From an uncultured Saprospiraceae bacterium (GTDB lineage Bacteria; Bacteroidota; Bacteroidia; Chitinophagales; Saprospiraceae): a stretch of 38,012 nucleotides of DNA. Both the position numbers and the translations under genes were made by a program. The stretch is taken from the NCBI GenBank assembly GCA_937969415.1, contig CALBWK010000242.1, forward strand, positions 1 through 38,012, written 5' to 3'. The notes under the pieces are model-generated. The model was not told where the DNA came from and ran no database searches. It saw only the letters and a list, made by a program, of their open reading frames with translations. Below, in pieces: positions 24,441 through 32,727 of this stretch. The number at the start of each line of letters is the position of its first letter. Within the stretch, counting starts at the first letter, position 1.

Positions 24441-25856
24441 ATGACTAAAAATCTTAATACGATTGTCATTTCTATATTGTGCAGCCTATTGTGCCTCACA
24501 CTCTATCATCATATGCAACAAGAGAAGGTCGAAAGACTAGAGACCAACTACGCTAGGCTTGTTGCTTATCAAGACCAATCTACCCCTCATTATCCTACAT
24601 ACAAAGAAACGTCTATAGCGGATATAGATTTTGTTGTCCCAGCTCAAGCGGCTAAAAATGCTGTCGTCGCCATAGAAGCCATTAGCATTAAGAAAGAAGG
24701 TTTCAGAAATGAAAAGTACTCCAAATCCAATGGATCAGGCGTGATCATATCTAGCAATGGCTACATAGTTACGAACCACCATGTCGTCAAGGAGGCGCAA
24801 GAAATCAATTTGATCCTAGAGGACAGAAGGGAGTTTAGCGCGGAATTAGAAGGCTATGACCTGTCAACAGATATCGCTTTACTCAAAATAGATGCAGAAG
24901 GATTGCCCTTTTTGAAATACGGAAATTCTGACAAGCTGGATATAGGTGAGTGGGTACTGGCGATCGGTAATCCGTTTAAGTTAAGCTCAAGTGTAACAGC
25001 AGGTATCGTTAGTGCCAAAGAACGGAACATTGATATCTTCAAAAAACAAGGTATCGAATCTCTAATACAAACTGATGCAGCAGTTAATCCTGGTAATAGT
25101 GGAGGCGCCCTTATTAATAAAAAAGGACAACTGGTCGGTATTAATACTGCTATACTGACCTATAGCGGGAAGTATGAAGGTTTCTCCTTTGCTATGCCTT
25201 CCAATTTGGTGCAGAAGGTGACTGAAGATCTACAGCAGTACGGTGCGGTACAGAGAGCTTGGTTAGGAGTAAGTATTCTTAATGTCAACGCTAAACGTGC
25301 TAAGCAGCTAGGGCTACAAGAGATTAGTGGTGTATTTGTAGATCTAGTCGAAAAAGATGGTGCTGCTAATATTGCCGGCTTGGAATATGAAGATGTTATC
25401 GTTGCTATCAATGGCAAAGCAACAGCTACAAGACCTGCCTTTCTCGAAGTTATTGGCCAATATAGACCTGGAGATAAAATTGATATAGAATATATAAGAG
25501 CTGGCAAGACAAGGACAACAAAGGCTATTCTGCACAATCAGTTAAACACAACTGACTACGTGGCCGTTAGAAAGGACAAAATCTTTACAGACTTAGGTTT
25601 TGAATTACGTAATCTAGATCAAGAAGAGAAAGAGCGCAATGACAGAGAAGGTGTTATGGTCGTGAGTATACTTAAGGACAGTAAAATAGAATCAGTGAAT
25701 ATGGATCCAGGTTACATCATTACTAGTGCCAATGGTAAAAAAATAAAATCTGTCAATGATCTCAAAACAATTTTGGAGAGTGAAGATTTAGATATTTACC
25801 TCAATGGATTCTATGAAAATTATCCTAGAGAATGGCCCTATAAATTTTCAAAATAA
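24441..25856 (+). CDS. htrA: HtrA/Deg-type serine protease with PDZ domains
   Basis: A 471-residue periplasmic protease and chaperone. An N-terminal membrane anchor (TIVISILCSLLCLTLY) is followed by a trypsin-like domain with triad His114 (TNHHVV), Asp144 (STDIALLKI) and Ser220 (NPGNSGGALI). Two PDZ domains follow (about 265-365, with VFVDLVEKDGAANIAGL, and about 385-460, with SVNMDPGYIITSANG). It would degrade misfolded envelope proteins. The stop overlaps the OsmC-like gene by one base (TAATG), so redox and protein-quality functions are coexpressed. The start is supported by the adjacent -7 box. Confidence 0.94.
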   Translation: MTKNLNTIVISILCSLLCLTLYHHMQQEKVERLETNYARLVAYQDQSTPHYPTYKETSIADIDFVVPAQAAKNAVVAIEAISIKKEGFRNEKYSKSNGSGVIISSNGYIVTNHHVVKEAQEINLILEDRREFSAELEGYDLSTDIALLKIDAEGLPFLKYGNSDKLDIGEWVLAIGNPFKLSSSVTAGIVSAKERNIDIFKKQGIESLIQTDAAVNPGNSGGALINKKGQLVGINTAILTYSGKYEGFSFAMPSNLVQKVTEDLQQYGAVQRAWLGVSILNVNAKRAKQLGLQEISGVFVDLVEKDGAANIAGLEYEDVIVAINGKATATRPAFLEVIGQYRPGDKIDIEYIRAGKTRTTKAILHNQLNTTDYVAVRKDKIFTDLGFELRNLDQEEKERNDREGVMVVSILKDSKIESVNMDPGYIITSANGKKIKSVNDLKTILESEDLDIYLNGFYENYPREWPYKFSK

Positions 25857-26293
25857 TGTCAGATAATATTACAAAAATATCGATGGAGCGCATCGATGAT
25901 CATGTTAATTTCCGAGCCACGAACACAACTGGCAATTCAATTCTAATGGATGGCTCAGAGGCTATTGGAGGCAAAGGCAATGGTGTACGGCCGATGGAAA
26001 CCTTGTTGATGGGAGTTGCGGGATGCAGCAGCATAGACATTGTCTTGATCTTAAAAAAAATGAAACAAGAACTCGTCGATATAAAAGTAGATGTTTCGGC
26101 GACACGGATTAAAGTTGCGGATGCTACAGAGTTCGACACCATAAAAGTGCACTATGATCTATGGGGTCCGCTTAAGGAATCCAAAGTAGAAAAGGCTATA
26201 GAAATGTCCTTAGAAAAGTATTGCTCGGTATCCAAAATGTTAGAAGCCAAATCGGAAATTACTTCTTCGTATAAGATACACGAAACGACATAG
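25856..26293 (+). CDS. OsmC/Ohr-family protein
   Basis: A 145-residue protein of the OsmC fold. The two conserved peroxidatic/resolving cysteines are in VAGCSSIDIVLIL (Cys57) and EKYCSVSKML (about Cys122). The PMETLLMGVAGC helix start and the closing EITSSYKI strand fit the family. These proteins reduce organic hydroperoxides in the cytoplasm using thiols. Coupled to htrA by TAATG, which suggests a shared stress response. Confidence 0.9.
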   Translation: MSDNITKISMERIDDHVNFRATNTTGNSILMDGSEAIGGKGNGVRPMETLLMGVAGCSSIDIVLILKKMKQELVDIKVDVSATRIKVADATEFDTIKVHYDLWGPLKESKVEKAIEMSLEKYCSVSKMLEAKSEITSSYKIHETT

Positions 26294-26354
26294 GAGTAGC
26301 TCATTAAACCTTAGGCTAATTTCTCTTCACTATAAACTTACAAAACTGTCTACA

Positions 26355-28163
26355 CTATACTAAGACGCTAGGCGCTTGCTCCTTAATTGTTAGGGTTTCA
26401 GTATTGAACAGTGTCAATTTACAGGCAGCTATTTTAGGCAATTCGTACTTATAGAAGAACTTCATTGTATGGATTTTACTCTCATAGAACTCTTCACTAA
26501 AAGTCTTGTCACCATTGATTAGAGCAGTCTTGGCAACTGTAGCCATTTTCAACCATTGCCACCCTATTACGATGTGCGACATCATTTCCATAAAAATATT
26601 GGCATCTGCAATGTAGCGCTCGTGCTCTCCACTCATAGCAAACTGGAGCAAGTGCATTATTGTTTCTTCCAGACTTTTGGAAGCATCTTTGAGTTGTGAG
26701 GCGTATGGTTTCAGATCATCAAAATTACTTGCAGCCTTGATATCGACTATCATTTCCTTGACGAGTGCTTTCATCGCTGCACCATTTTTCATCGTCACTT
26801 TACGTCCAAGGAGGTCCAGCGATTGGATCCCTGTCGTACCCTCATAGAGAGACATTATTCTGATATCTCGATAGTATTGTTCCAAAGGAAACTCAGTACA
26901 GAAACCGTAACCACCAAATATCTGTAAGCCTGCATTGACTGCATCTCTACCCACTTCGCTAGGATAAGTCTTAGCAATTGGCGTTAGAATTTCTAACAAG
27001 TCGTGGTATCGTTCTCTTTCGTCTTCGGGCGCCAAAGTAGATAAGTCGTGATACATCGACGCTTGCAATAGCAGAGACACAGAGCCTTCTGCAATAGCCT
27101 TCTGCAATAAGAGCATACGGCGTACATCAGGATGATCTATTATTGTTGTTTGTTCTGCAGATATATTTTTCTGTCCACCTGCTAATATTCTTCTGCCTTG
27201 AGGTCTTTCTTTAGCGTATTGTAAAGAGGCGTGATAAGCAGCAGTTGCAATAGATGTTGCCATAAGTCCTACATCTATACGTGCACCGTTCATCATTTGG
27301 AACATATGCTTCAATCCCTTGTTGGGCGAGCCGACTAACCAGCCATAACAATCATCTTTTTCTCCAAATACAAGATGGGTCGTACAGTACCCTTTTTGAC
27401 CCATTTTCTGGAAATCGCCAGCCGTCAATACATCATTTGATTCTTGACCGCCATCCACTTGTCTATTTTTGGGAACAACAAAAAGAGAGATTCCTTTTGT
27501 ACCTGCAGGTGCCCCATCTATCCTAGCCAATACGAGATGCACGAAATTATCGCAGTACTCGTGATCACCTCCAGAGATAAATATCTTTTGTCCCTTTATC
27601 TTATATGACCCATCTTCTAGCGGTGTTGCAGAAGTTGTGATATCTGATAGTGAGCTACCAGCTTGAGGCTCTGTCAAGCACATTGTTCCTCCCCACTCTC
27701 CAGCTATCATCTTAGGCGTAAAGCGCTCTACTAACTCTGGCGTACCAAAAGTGACAATTAGGTTAGCTGCACCAGAAGTCAGACCAGCATATCCAGTTAA
27801 GTGATTATTGGCACACTGTGCTATATGCCCCATCGATACATAGACAGTATTAGGCAATTGCATACCACCTACCTCATAATCGAAAGTTGCTGCTATAGAA
27901 CCATTCTCCCCAGCATGTTGCATAATCTCTTTGATAATAGGTAGAACAAATATCTTCCCATCCTCATAACGTGCTGGATTGGCATCGCACTCCTTAAAGC
28001 AAGGATATAATAGCTTATCAGCAAAAGCCTTGGTAGAATCTAGCATTATATCAAAGGCTTCTTTGTCATAATCCTTATGCCTATCAAAAGCACATAATTG
28101 CTGAACATCTAACACGTTATGCAAGATGAATCTTACATTGTCCATATCTATATACTGAGCCAT
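26355..28163 (-). CDS. Acyl-CoA dehydrogenase
   Basis: A 602-residue flavoprotein with the long form of the family, including a C-terminal extension of about 150 residues after the main core. Core motifs are MCLTEPQAGSSLSDI (FAD/substrate loop), KIKGQKIFISGGDHE, GLQIFGGYGFCTEFPLEQYY and RDIRIMSLYEGTTGIQSLDL, with the Glu of LYEGTTG at the position of the catalytic base in this subgroup. It performs the first step of beta-oxidation or of branched-chain degradation; the chain length cannot be told. Stands alone. Confidence 0.95.
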   Translation of the reverse strand: MAQYIDMDNVRFILHNVLDVQQLCAFDRHKDYDKEAFDIMLDSTKAFADKLLYPCFKECDANPARYEDGKIFVLPIIKEIMQHAGENGSIAATFDYEVGGMQLPNTVYVSMGHIAQCANNHLTGYAGLTSGAANLIVTFGTPELVERFTPKMIAGEWGGTMCLTEPQAGSSLSDITTSATPLEDGSYKIKGQKIFISGGDHEYCDNFVHLVLARIDGAPAGTKGISLFVVPKNRQVDGGQESNDVLTAGDFQKMGQKGYCTTHLVFGEKDDCYGWLVGSPNKGLKHMFQMMNGARIDVGLMATSIATAAYHASLQYAKERPQGRRILAGGQKNISAEQTTIIDHPDVRRMLLLQKAIAEGSVSLLLQASMYHDLSTLAPEDERERYHDLLEILTPIAKTYPSEVGRDAVNAGLQIFGGYGFCTEFPLEQYYRDIRIMSLYEGTTGIQSLDLLGRKVTMKNGAAMKALVKEMIVDIKAASNFDDLKPYASQLKDASKSLEETIMHLLQFAMSGEHERYIADANIFMEMMSHIVIGWQWLKMATVAKTALINGDKTFSEEFYESKIHTMKFFYKYELPKIAACKLTLFNTETLTIKEQAPSVLV

Positions 28164-28405
28164 ACTGTGAAGGTTTCTTAAAAAATAAACTCTAAGTTAA
28201 ATTTTTACTGCGACATTGTCAATACTCATACCAACCAAAATAGTGAGATAAAGTTGGTTTATCTAACAAGGTGAGGTATGCAACTCACTCCTACAGAGAT
28301 ACAAAGCCAGAACATTCAGAGCCTAGCCATCAAATACTAAAGCAACACATATGACACAGAATCACACAATATCAGATGGCTAGTATGATAGGAAAGTAAT
28401 TCCCA

Positions 28406-28413
28406 TATATTTG
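28406..28413 (+). promoter_or_regulatory. -7 promoter box of tRNA-Arg
   Basis: TATATTTG, an exact TAnnTTTG match, six bases before the first base of the tRNA, so the primary transcript would need almost no 5' trimming. Confidence 0.55.
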
Positions 28414-28419
28414 CAACAC

Positions 28420-28493
28420 GGCCACGTAGCTCAATTGGATAGAGTACCTGATTACGGCTCAGGAGGTTGAGGGTTCGACTCCTTCCGTGGTCA
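28420..28493 (+). tRNA. tRNA-Arg (anticodon ACG)
   Basis: A 74-nt cloverleaf. The acceptor GGCCACG pairs with CGTGGTC (one G-T). D arm AGCTCAATTGGATAGAG. Anticodon stem CCTGA/TCAGG with loop TTACGGC, so ACG, read as ICG after deamination. T loop TTCGACT on a stem GAGGG/CCTTC. Discriminator A; CCA is not encoded. Followed at once by a strong terminator. Confidence 0.95.
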
Positions 28494-28497
28494 CTAA

Positions 28498-28539
28498 AAA
28501 CCTCTGTAAGTCATTGATTTACAGGGGTTTTGTGTTTTT
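28498..28539 (+). terminator. Intrinsic terminator of tRNA-Arg
   Basis: The stem AAACCTCTGTAA pairs with TTACAGGGGTTT (one G-T wobble) around the loop GTCATTGA, followed by TGTGTTTTT. It begins five bases after the tRNA ends. Confidence 0.85.
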
Positions 28540-28540
28540 A

Positions 28541-28672
28541 CAGACTTAGACATTTTCCTTATCCTTGGCAATCTTGGCAATACCTTCCATTCGCCCTGCA
28601 AGACCTAGATCTTCCAATGGATCATCAATGGGTTCATATGACTCACAAATAACGACAATGTAAAAACTTCAA
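28541..28672 (-). other. Orphan C-terminal-like coding remnant next to tRNA-Arg
   Basis: On the minus strand an open stretch of about 38 codons reads from about 28665 to a TAA near 28548 and ends ...LGLAGRMEGIAKIAKDKENV. It has no start codon before an upstream TGA apart from an internal ATG, so it looks like the tail of a lost gene rather than a working one. No homology is recognised. Confidence 0.3.
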
Positions 28673-28834
28673 TTACGCAGCCCTCGGCACATCTATCGAG
28701 AACCCCTGCTCGATTTCTAGCTTCAGCTCTTCCCATACCAGTTTATTGGCCAAGGTGTGTGGTAGCCCGCTTCTGTAGAAAGTTTTTCCTGCTCTGATGG
28801 CTTTGATAGCTTTAAAATAAAGTTGGCGATTCAT
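28673..28834 (-). CDS. Small hypothetical protein (53 aa) downstream of tRNA-Arg
   Basis: A short frame MNRQLYFKAIKAIRAGK ... IEQGFSIDVPRAA on the strand opposite the tRNA. It is basic at the N-terminus with helical character; no signal peptide and no family I know. It lies in a 390-bp stretch otherwise empty. It may be a real small gene or a decayed piece of an element that once used the tRNA gene; I cannot decide. Confidence 0.35.
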   Translation of the reverse strand: MNRQLYFKAIKAIRAGKTFYRSGLPHTLANKLVWEELKLEIEQGFSIDVPRAA

Positions 28835-28926
28835 ATGACGATTTTTAGTTTTGAGTGAATTACTAATTCAAATATGCCTTGCCATCGTGCAGTATATTTA
28901 CACTCTTCTGAAACTTGTCTTGAAAA

Positions 28927-29328
28927 ATGGAAATAGAAGCACCGGTCATAGTTCGTCATCCCAAAGTGGAAATAGACCCTGCCCTACTCTCTGAACTCAA
29001 ATCGCAAGTCCACGAAGCGGGACAAGTTGTTGTGCATTGTCTACAGAATTCTACCGAGCCCACCTTTATCAGAATCTGGCCGACGACCTTTTTATTTGAT
29101 CATCATTCTGATCACGTATCGACTCTAGTACATGCGGAGAACATCACTTACTTTCCTGAGTGGAAAGAAGTAGGGGGCGGTGATACTTATTTTACCTTGG
29201 TATTTTCTGGCTTACCTAAAAGTGTCAAGGTCTTTGACTTACTGGAGCAATGTCAGAATCAAGCGGGTGCTTTTAGAGTCCTAAGCATACCCCGCAATAA
29301 TACAGATGTCTACTATGTGCAAGTCTAA
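28927..29328 (+). CDS. Hypothetical protein (133 aa)
   Basis: Starts MEIEAPVIVRHPKVEID. The body is rich in predicted strands (GQVVVHCLQNSTEPTFIRIW, STLVHAENITYFPEW, DTYFTLVFSGL) and ends with FRVLSIPRNNTDVYYVQV. No signal peptide or membrane segment. I do not recognise the family. The ATG is at 28927. The gene stops with a 4-bp overlap with the convergent gene downstream. Confidence 0.72.
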   Translation: MEIEAPVIVRHPKVEIDPALLSELKSQVHEAGQVVVHCLQNSTEPTFIRIWPTTFLFDHHSDHVSTLVHAENITYFPEWKEVGGGDTYFTLVFSGLPKSVKVFDLLEQCQNQAGAFRVLSIPRNNTDVYYVQV

Positions 29329-29846
29329 GAGCCGTAAACCTTATCAAAAAGCTCCTGGAGCACTCCATCTAGTTCATCAACTCTGGCTGCTTTGGCTGCA
29401 ATGAATCGGCACCGCTTTTCGAAATCAGTATGTAAACCCGTATCTATAATTTCTAGTGCCTGGTCATAACTATCGATACATGAGTTGTAGGTGGCTGAAG
29501 TCGTATAACTCCTATTATATAGGTATTCGAGGCAAGTCTCTGTTGTCGCTAAGAGCAGGTCCGCCGTCTCGTGACTAAATACAGATAACTTTTTCATCTC
29601 TTTCAGAATGGCTTTGATCTTGGCTACGCGGGGTCGTTTACGTGGTATATTCCTTATAAAGTAGAGGTTATAGATATCCTTCTTTGCTTTATCAAATATC
29701 TTTTTGCGTTCTGCATCTCCGCCCAATTCCATCTGATAGTGTTGCTTCACTTCCTTGATAGAGCTGTACAGAGACTTTAGCTCCTGCCGAAGTTCATCTT
29801 CACTGAGCGATTTTAAAAACTTTGAAAACTCTGATCTCGCACTCAT
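29325..29846 (-). CDS. Hypothetical protein resembling DUF6155 (173 aa)
   Basis: An all-helical protein: FSKFLKSLSEDELRQELKSLY, then EVKQHYQMELGGDAERKKIF, and a later stretch of paired helices. The N-terminal pattern matches what I recall of DUF6155, a family of unknown function common in Bacteroidota. Cytoplasmic; no catalytic motif is visible. Overlaps the convergent gene by 4 bp. Confidence 0.7.
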   Translation of the reverse strand: MSARSEFSKFLKSLSEDELRQELKSLYSSIKEVKQHYQMELGGDAERKKIFDKAKKDIYNLYFIRNIPRKRPRVAKIKAILKEMKKLSVFSHETADLLLATTETCLEYLYNRSYTTSATYNSCIDSYDQALEIIDTGLHTDFEKRCRFIAAKAARVDELDGVLQELFDKVYGS

Positions 29847-29872
29847 ACCCCGAAGGTAAGACAGCTGGGCAT

Positions 29873-29905
29873 AAAAAAAAGCGACACCCTAGGGCATCGC
29901 TTTTG
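29873..29905 (-). terminator. Intrinsic terminator of the outer-membrane barrel gene
   Basis: Read on the minus strand, AAAGCGATGCC and GGTGTCGCTTT pair (with G-T wobbles) around CTAG, followed by a run of eight T. It lies about 25 bp after the stop of the barrel gene; the other strand also has a shorter T-run. Confidence 0.8.
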
Positions 29906-29929
29906 TTTCTCATAAAATTTTTAAAAGTC

Positions 29930-30628
29930 CTAAAACATTATCACGTTCTGTGGTAACGTTTCTTCTTCTATTTCTGGCAAGTTGTTCTTCCCTCCGAATA
30001 GCATACCTACAGAAAAACTTAATCTGTTAGCACTTTTATTCAGCTTAAGCTGGTCATTGCCCAGAGCGAAATCATCTACGATACTAGAAAACTTGTATAC
30101 ATATCTAACGTCCATATTAAAGATTCCTTTTTGGTATCCGAGCAGTGCTTGGAAAGAACCATTGAACTTTTGTCTTCTGTCCTCATACTCATCAAGATAA
30201 GCTAGATCAGTATTTCTGTCTACAGCGATCTCTAATATCGGTCCTACACCTAATCTAAAGTCATTGTAGTTGATACCAGCTGTTACTGGTAACTCTATGA
30301 AATATTGAGTATCGTCGAGAATTGTTACTTGCGGTGGTGTTGCGTAATCGCTCACACTAAATGATTGTGTAAATTTTGTACCCTGAGCTTCGAACTGGAT
30401 AAATACTGGACCTATGTTGTTATGGACAGTAAAACCAGCTGAATAAACCTGAGAACCTCCCAAATACGATAAGATTACCGGTAATTTATCAGAGTTAGGG
30501 ATAACACGTATGCTTTGCTCCCCTTGGAGTATTGTTCCGTAAGATACTTTTGGTCCTACAGCCCATTGGCCATATGAAAAAGAACAAAAGCATAAAACGG
30601 CTGCTAGCACACTTATGAAAGACTTCAT
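29930..30628 (-). CDS. Outer-membrane beta-barrel protein (232 aa)
   Basis: Start placed at the ATG giving a signal peptide (MKSFISVLAAVLCFCSFSYGQ); in-frame codons upstream would precede it with an unlikely extension. The mature protein begins WAVGPKVSYGTILQG and alternates amphipathic strands: GINYNDFRLGVGPILEIAV, FNMDVRYVYKFSSIV, and a final RLSFSVGMLFGG. This is the small porin-like or PorT-like outer-membrane barrel common in Bacteroidota. The ligand or role is unknown. Strong terminator downstream. Confidence 0.8.
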   Translation of the reverse strand: MKSFISVLAAVLCFCSFSYGQWAVGPKVSYGTILQGEQSIRVIPNSDKLPVILSYLGGSQVYSAGFTVHNNIGPVFIQFEAQGTKFTQSFSVSDYATPPQVTILDDTQYFIELPVTAGINYNDFRLGVGPILEIAVDRNTDLAYLDEYEDRRQKFNGSFQALLGYQKGIFNMDVRYVYKFSSIVDDFALGNDQLKLNKSANRLSFSVGMLFGGKNNLPEIEEETLPQNVIMF

Positions 30629-30785
30629 TTCCTTAAATATTAAAAGTGATTGTGAAATAATTATAAACTTTGAACACGTATCTAAGACAACCACAGAACA
30701 TTAATAACCTATATTTCGGAATAGATACTTTAAATTTTGGAAGGTACTAGACAACAATTTGCGCATATGAGGTGGTTATAGAGCC

Positions 30786-30821
30786 CTTGTAGAGTGCTTT
30801 GTAGGGCGGCTTGTAGGGTGC
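30786..30821 (+). repeat. Three tandem copies of a 12-bp repeat
   Basis: CTTGTAGAGTGC, TTTGTAGGGCGG and CTTGTAGGGTGC follow one another without a gap, sharing the core TTGTAG. They lie in the gap between the barrel gene and rpmB, about 100 bp before the rpmB promoter. Confidence 0.6.
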
Positions 30822-30923
30822 AGATGACGTCCAAATGGCAGTTTTGAGGTACCAAAAGAGAAAAAAGGCGGATTTCGGTCTCTTTAAGGTGCTAAATAGG
30901 TTTCTAATCAGGGATATTTAAAT

Positions 30924-30931
30924 TACTTTTG
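30924..30931 (+). promoter_or_regulatory. -7 promoter box of the rpmB operon
   Basis: TACTTTTG, an exact TAnnTTTG match, followed by CACCGC; predicted leader of about 22 nt before rpmB. Confidence 0.6.
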
Positions 30932-30956
30932 CACCGCTAAATAAATAGATAGCCAT

Positions 30957-31211
30957 ATGTCTAGAATATGTCAGCTTACAGGTAAGCGTCCAATTACAGG
31001 AAATAATGTCTCTCACTCGAAGAGAAGAACTAAGAGAAGATTCCTTCCGAATCTAATCAATAAGCGCATGTACATCCCTGAGGTGGACAAGTGGGTAGAT
31101 CTAAAGATCTCAACGAGTGCAATGAGAAATATCAATAAAATCGGTCTTTACGAATACCTCAAAAGACAGCAGAAAGCTGGATTTGATATAGGTGTAGAAT
31201 TGACAAAGTAA
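30957..31211 (+). CDS. rpmB: Ribosomal protein bL28
   Basis: An 84-residue protein matching bL28 from SRICQLTGKRPITGNNVSHS through RRFLPNLINKRM to the helical C-terminus. Only one N-terminal cysteine remains, so this is the zinc-free (C-minus) form. A 50S subunit component. First gene of the standard Bacteroidota set rpmB-rpmG-DUF4295-ftsY, with 14 bp to rpmG. Confidence 0.97.
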   Translation: MSRICQLTGKRPITGNNVSHSKRRTKRRFLPNLINKRMYIPEVDKWVDLKISTSAMRNINKIGLYEYLKRQQKAGFDIGVELTK

Positions 31212-31225
31212 AAAGCTAAAGCGCT

Positions 31226-31414
31226 ATGGCAAAGAAATCTAAAGGAAATAGAATACAGGTTATCTTAGAATGTACAGAGCACAAAACCTCTGGTCAACCA
31301 GGTACATCTAGATATGTCACTGAGAAAAACAGGAAAAATACACCTGATAGAATGGAGTTGAAGAAATACAACCCTATATTGAAGAAATATACTGTTCACA
31401 AAGAAATTAAATAG
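31226..31414 (+). CDS. rpmG: Ribosomal protein bL33
   Basis: A 62-residue bL33: [34 protein letters not shown], and [14 protein letters not shown]. It has a single cysteine, so the zinc ribbon is missing (C-minus form), as with bL28 beside it. Part of the 50S subunit. Confidence 0.96.
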   Translation: MAKKSKGNRIQVILECTEHKTSGQPGTSRYVTEKNRKNTPDRMELKKYNPILKKYTVHKEIK

Positions 31415-31416
31415 TC

Positions 31417-31590
31417 ATGGCTAAAGTATCAAAGAACGCGAGAGTAGCTCAAAGAGCAGCAAATGCTGGTTCAGGTAGAGATTTTTGCAAAGTTGTTAAA
31501 AGCATCAAAGATCCAGTGACTGGAAAGTACACCTACAAAGAGGTTATGATCCACAAGGATAAGGTCAAAGAATTCTTCGCTAAGAAGTAA
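31417..31590 (+). CDS. DUF4295 small basic protein
   Basis: A 57-residue protein reading MAKVSKNARVAQRAANAGS ... KVVKSIKDPVTGKYTY then MIHKDKVKEFFAKK. This small conserved family sits next to rpmG in Bacteroidota and is suspected to work with the ribosome, but the role is unproven. It starts 2 bp after the rpmG stop, so it is cotranslated with the two ribosomal proteins. Confidence 0.88.
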   Translation: MAKVSKNARVAQRAANAGSGRDFCKVVKSIKDPVTGKYTYKEVMIHKDKVKEFFAKK

Positions 31591-31615
31591 TCTTGTGACT
31601 TCAACAAGAAATATC

Positions 31616-31650
31616 AAAAGGCAGGGTCTATAGCACTTTGCCTTTTTTTT
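31616..31650 (+). terminator. Intrinsic terminator between DUF4295 and ftsY
   Basis: Stem AAAAGGCA/TGCCTTTT extended by GGGT/ACTT (with G-T pairs) around CTATAGC, followed by eight T. It ends only 26 bp before the ftsY ATG. Confidence 0.75.
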
Positions 31651-31676
31651 ATATCCACTAACGAAAAACTTTCTAG

Positions 31677-32633
31677 ATGGGCATTTTCAAGAAATACTTC
31701 AGCAGAGAGAAAAAAGAAGACCTAGATAAAGGTCTCGAAAAGACTAAAAAGAGTCTCTTTGGTCAAATAGCGAAGGCGGTAGCCGGAAAAGCTACAGTAG
31801 ACGAGTCGTTTCTTGATGAATTGGAAGGCATTCTGATTTCTTCTGATGTAGGCTTGGACACCACTGTGAAGATTATAGAAAGACTGGAAGCCAAGGTAGC
31901 CGAAGTCAAGTATATCAATACTAACGAGCTCAATACTATTCTCAAAAATGTAGTTGTTGATATACTCAAAGAGAACAATACTGAGGACATTGAGGATTTC
32001 GTCTATCCAGATTATCATATACCTTATGTCTTACTTGTCGTAGGCGTCAATGGCGTCGGAAAGACCACAACCATAGGTAAGCTCGCACATCAGTTTAAAA
32101 AGAGAGGGAAGAAAGTCGTTCTCGGAGCGGCTGACACCTTTAGAGCAGCTGCTGTCGATCAACTGAAGATATGGGCAGACAGAAATGATGTTGAATTCTA
32201 TAGCAAAGGAATGAATACCGATCCTGCAGCCGTAGCTTATGAGACTGTCCAATATGCGCAGAATAACGACATAGACCTTTGTATCATAGACACTGCCGGA
32301 AGATTACATACCAAGAAACACCTAATGGAGGAATTGACTAAGATCAGCAACTCTATAAATAAGAAATTGCCTGGTGCACCTCACGAGGTTATGCTCGTCC
32401 TTGATGCAACCACGGGTCAGAATGCTATCGAGCAGGCCAACAAATTTACTGCAGCAACGACTGTGACTTCGCTTGCCTTGACTAAGCTAGATGGTTCTGC
32501 CAAGGGAGGTGTTGTTTTAGGCATCTCAGACCAGTTCAAAATTCCAATCAAATACATAGGTGTTGGAGAAGGCATAGATCACCTCCAAGTATTTAACAGA
32601 GCTGCATTTGTAGAGTCCTTATTTGAAGGATAG
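31677..32633 (+). CDS. ftsY: Signal recognition particle receptor FtsY
   Basis: A 318-residue SRP GTPase that receives ribosome-nascent-chain complexes at the membrane. The N domain (about 20-110) is followed by the G domain with GVNGVGKTTTIGKLA (123-137), DTFRAAAVDQLKIW, DTAGRLHTKKHLMEE and TKLDGSAKGG. It lacks the long acidic A domain of E. coli FtsY, as is usual in Bacteroidota. It stands in the conserved rpmB-rpmG-DUF4295-ftsY order, but a terminator lies directly upstream. Confidence 0.97.
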   Translation: MGIFKKYFSREKKEDLDKGLEKTKKSLFGQIAKAVAGKATVDESFLDELEGILISSDVGLDTTVKIIERLEAKVAEVKYINTNELNTILKNVVVDILKENNTEDIEDFVYPDYHIPYVLLVVGVNGVGKTTTIGKLAHQFKKRGKKVVLGAADTFRAAAVDQLKIWADRNDVEFYSKGMNTDPAAVAYETVQYAQNNDIDLCIIDTAGRLHTKKHLMEELTKISNSINKKLPGAPHEVMLVLDATTGQNAIEQANKFTAATTVTSLALTKLDGSAKGGVVLGISDQFKIPIKYIGVGEGIDHLQVFNRAAFVESLFEG

Positions 32634-32727
32634 AGAAACAACTAATTCATAAGGAATACGTTTAATATTTGTTCTTAATAGGATGTACTTTTATGGAAGC
32701 TATTCTGCCTAACAGAAACTCACGGAA

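Noticed and set aside
28420-28493. tRNA-Arg as an active attachment site
   Set aside because: I noticed no second copy of the tRNA 3' end and no integrase in the window.
30786-30821. Possible CRISPR array
   Set aside because: The repeat unit is 12 bp with no spacers and only three copies; no cas genes in the window.
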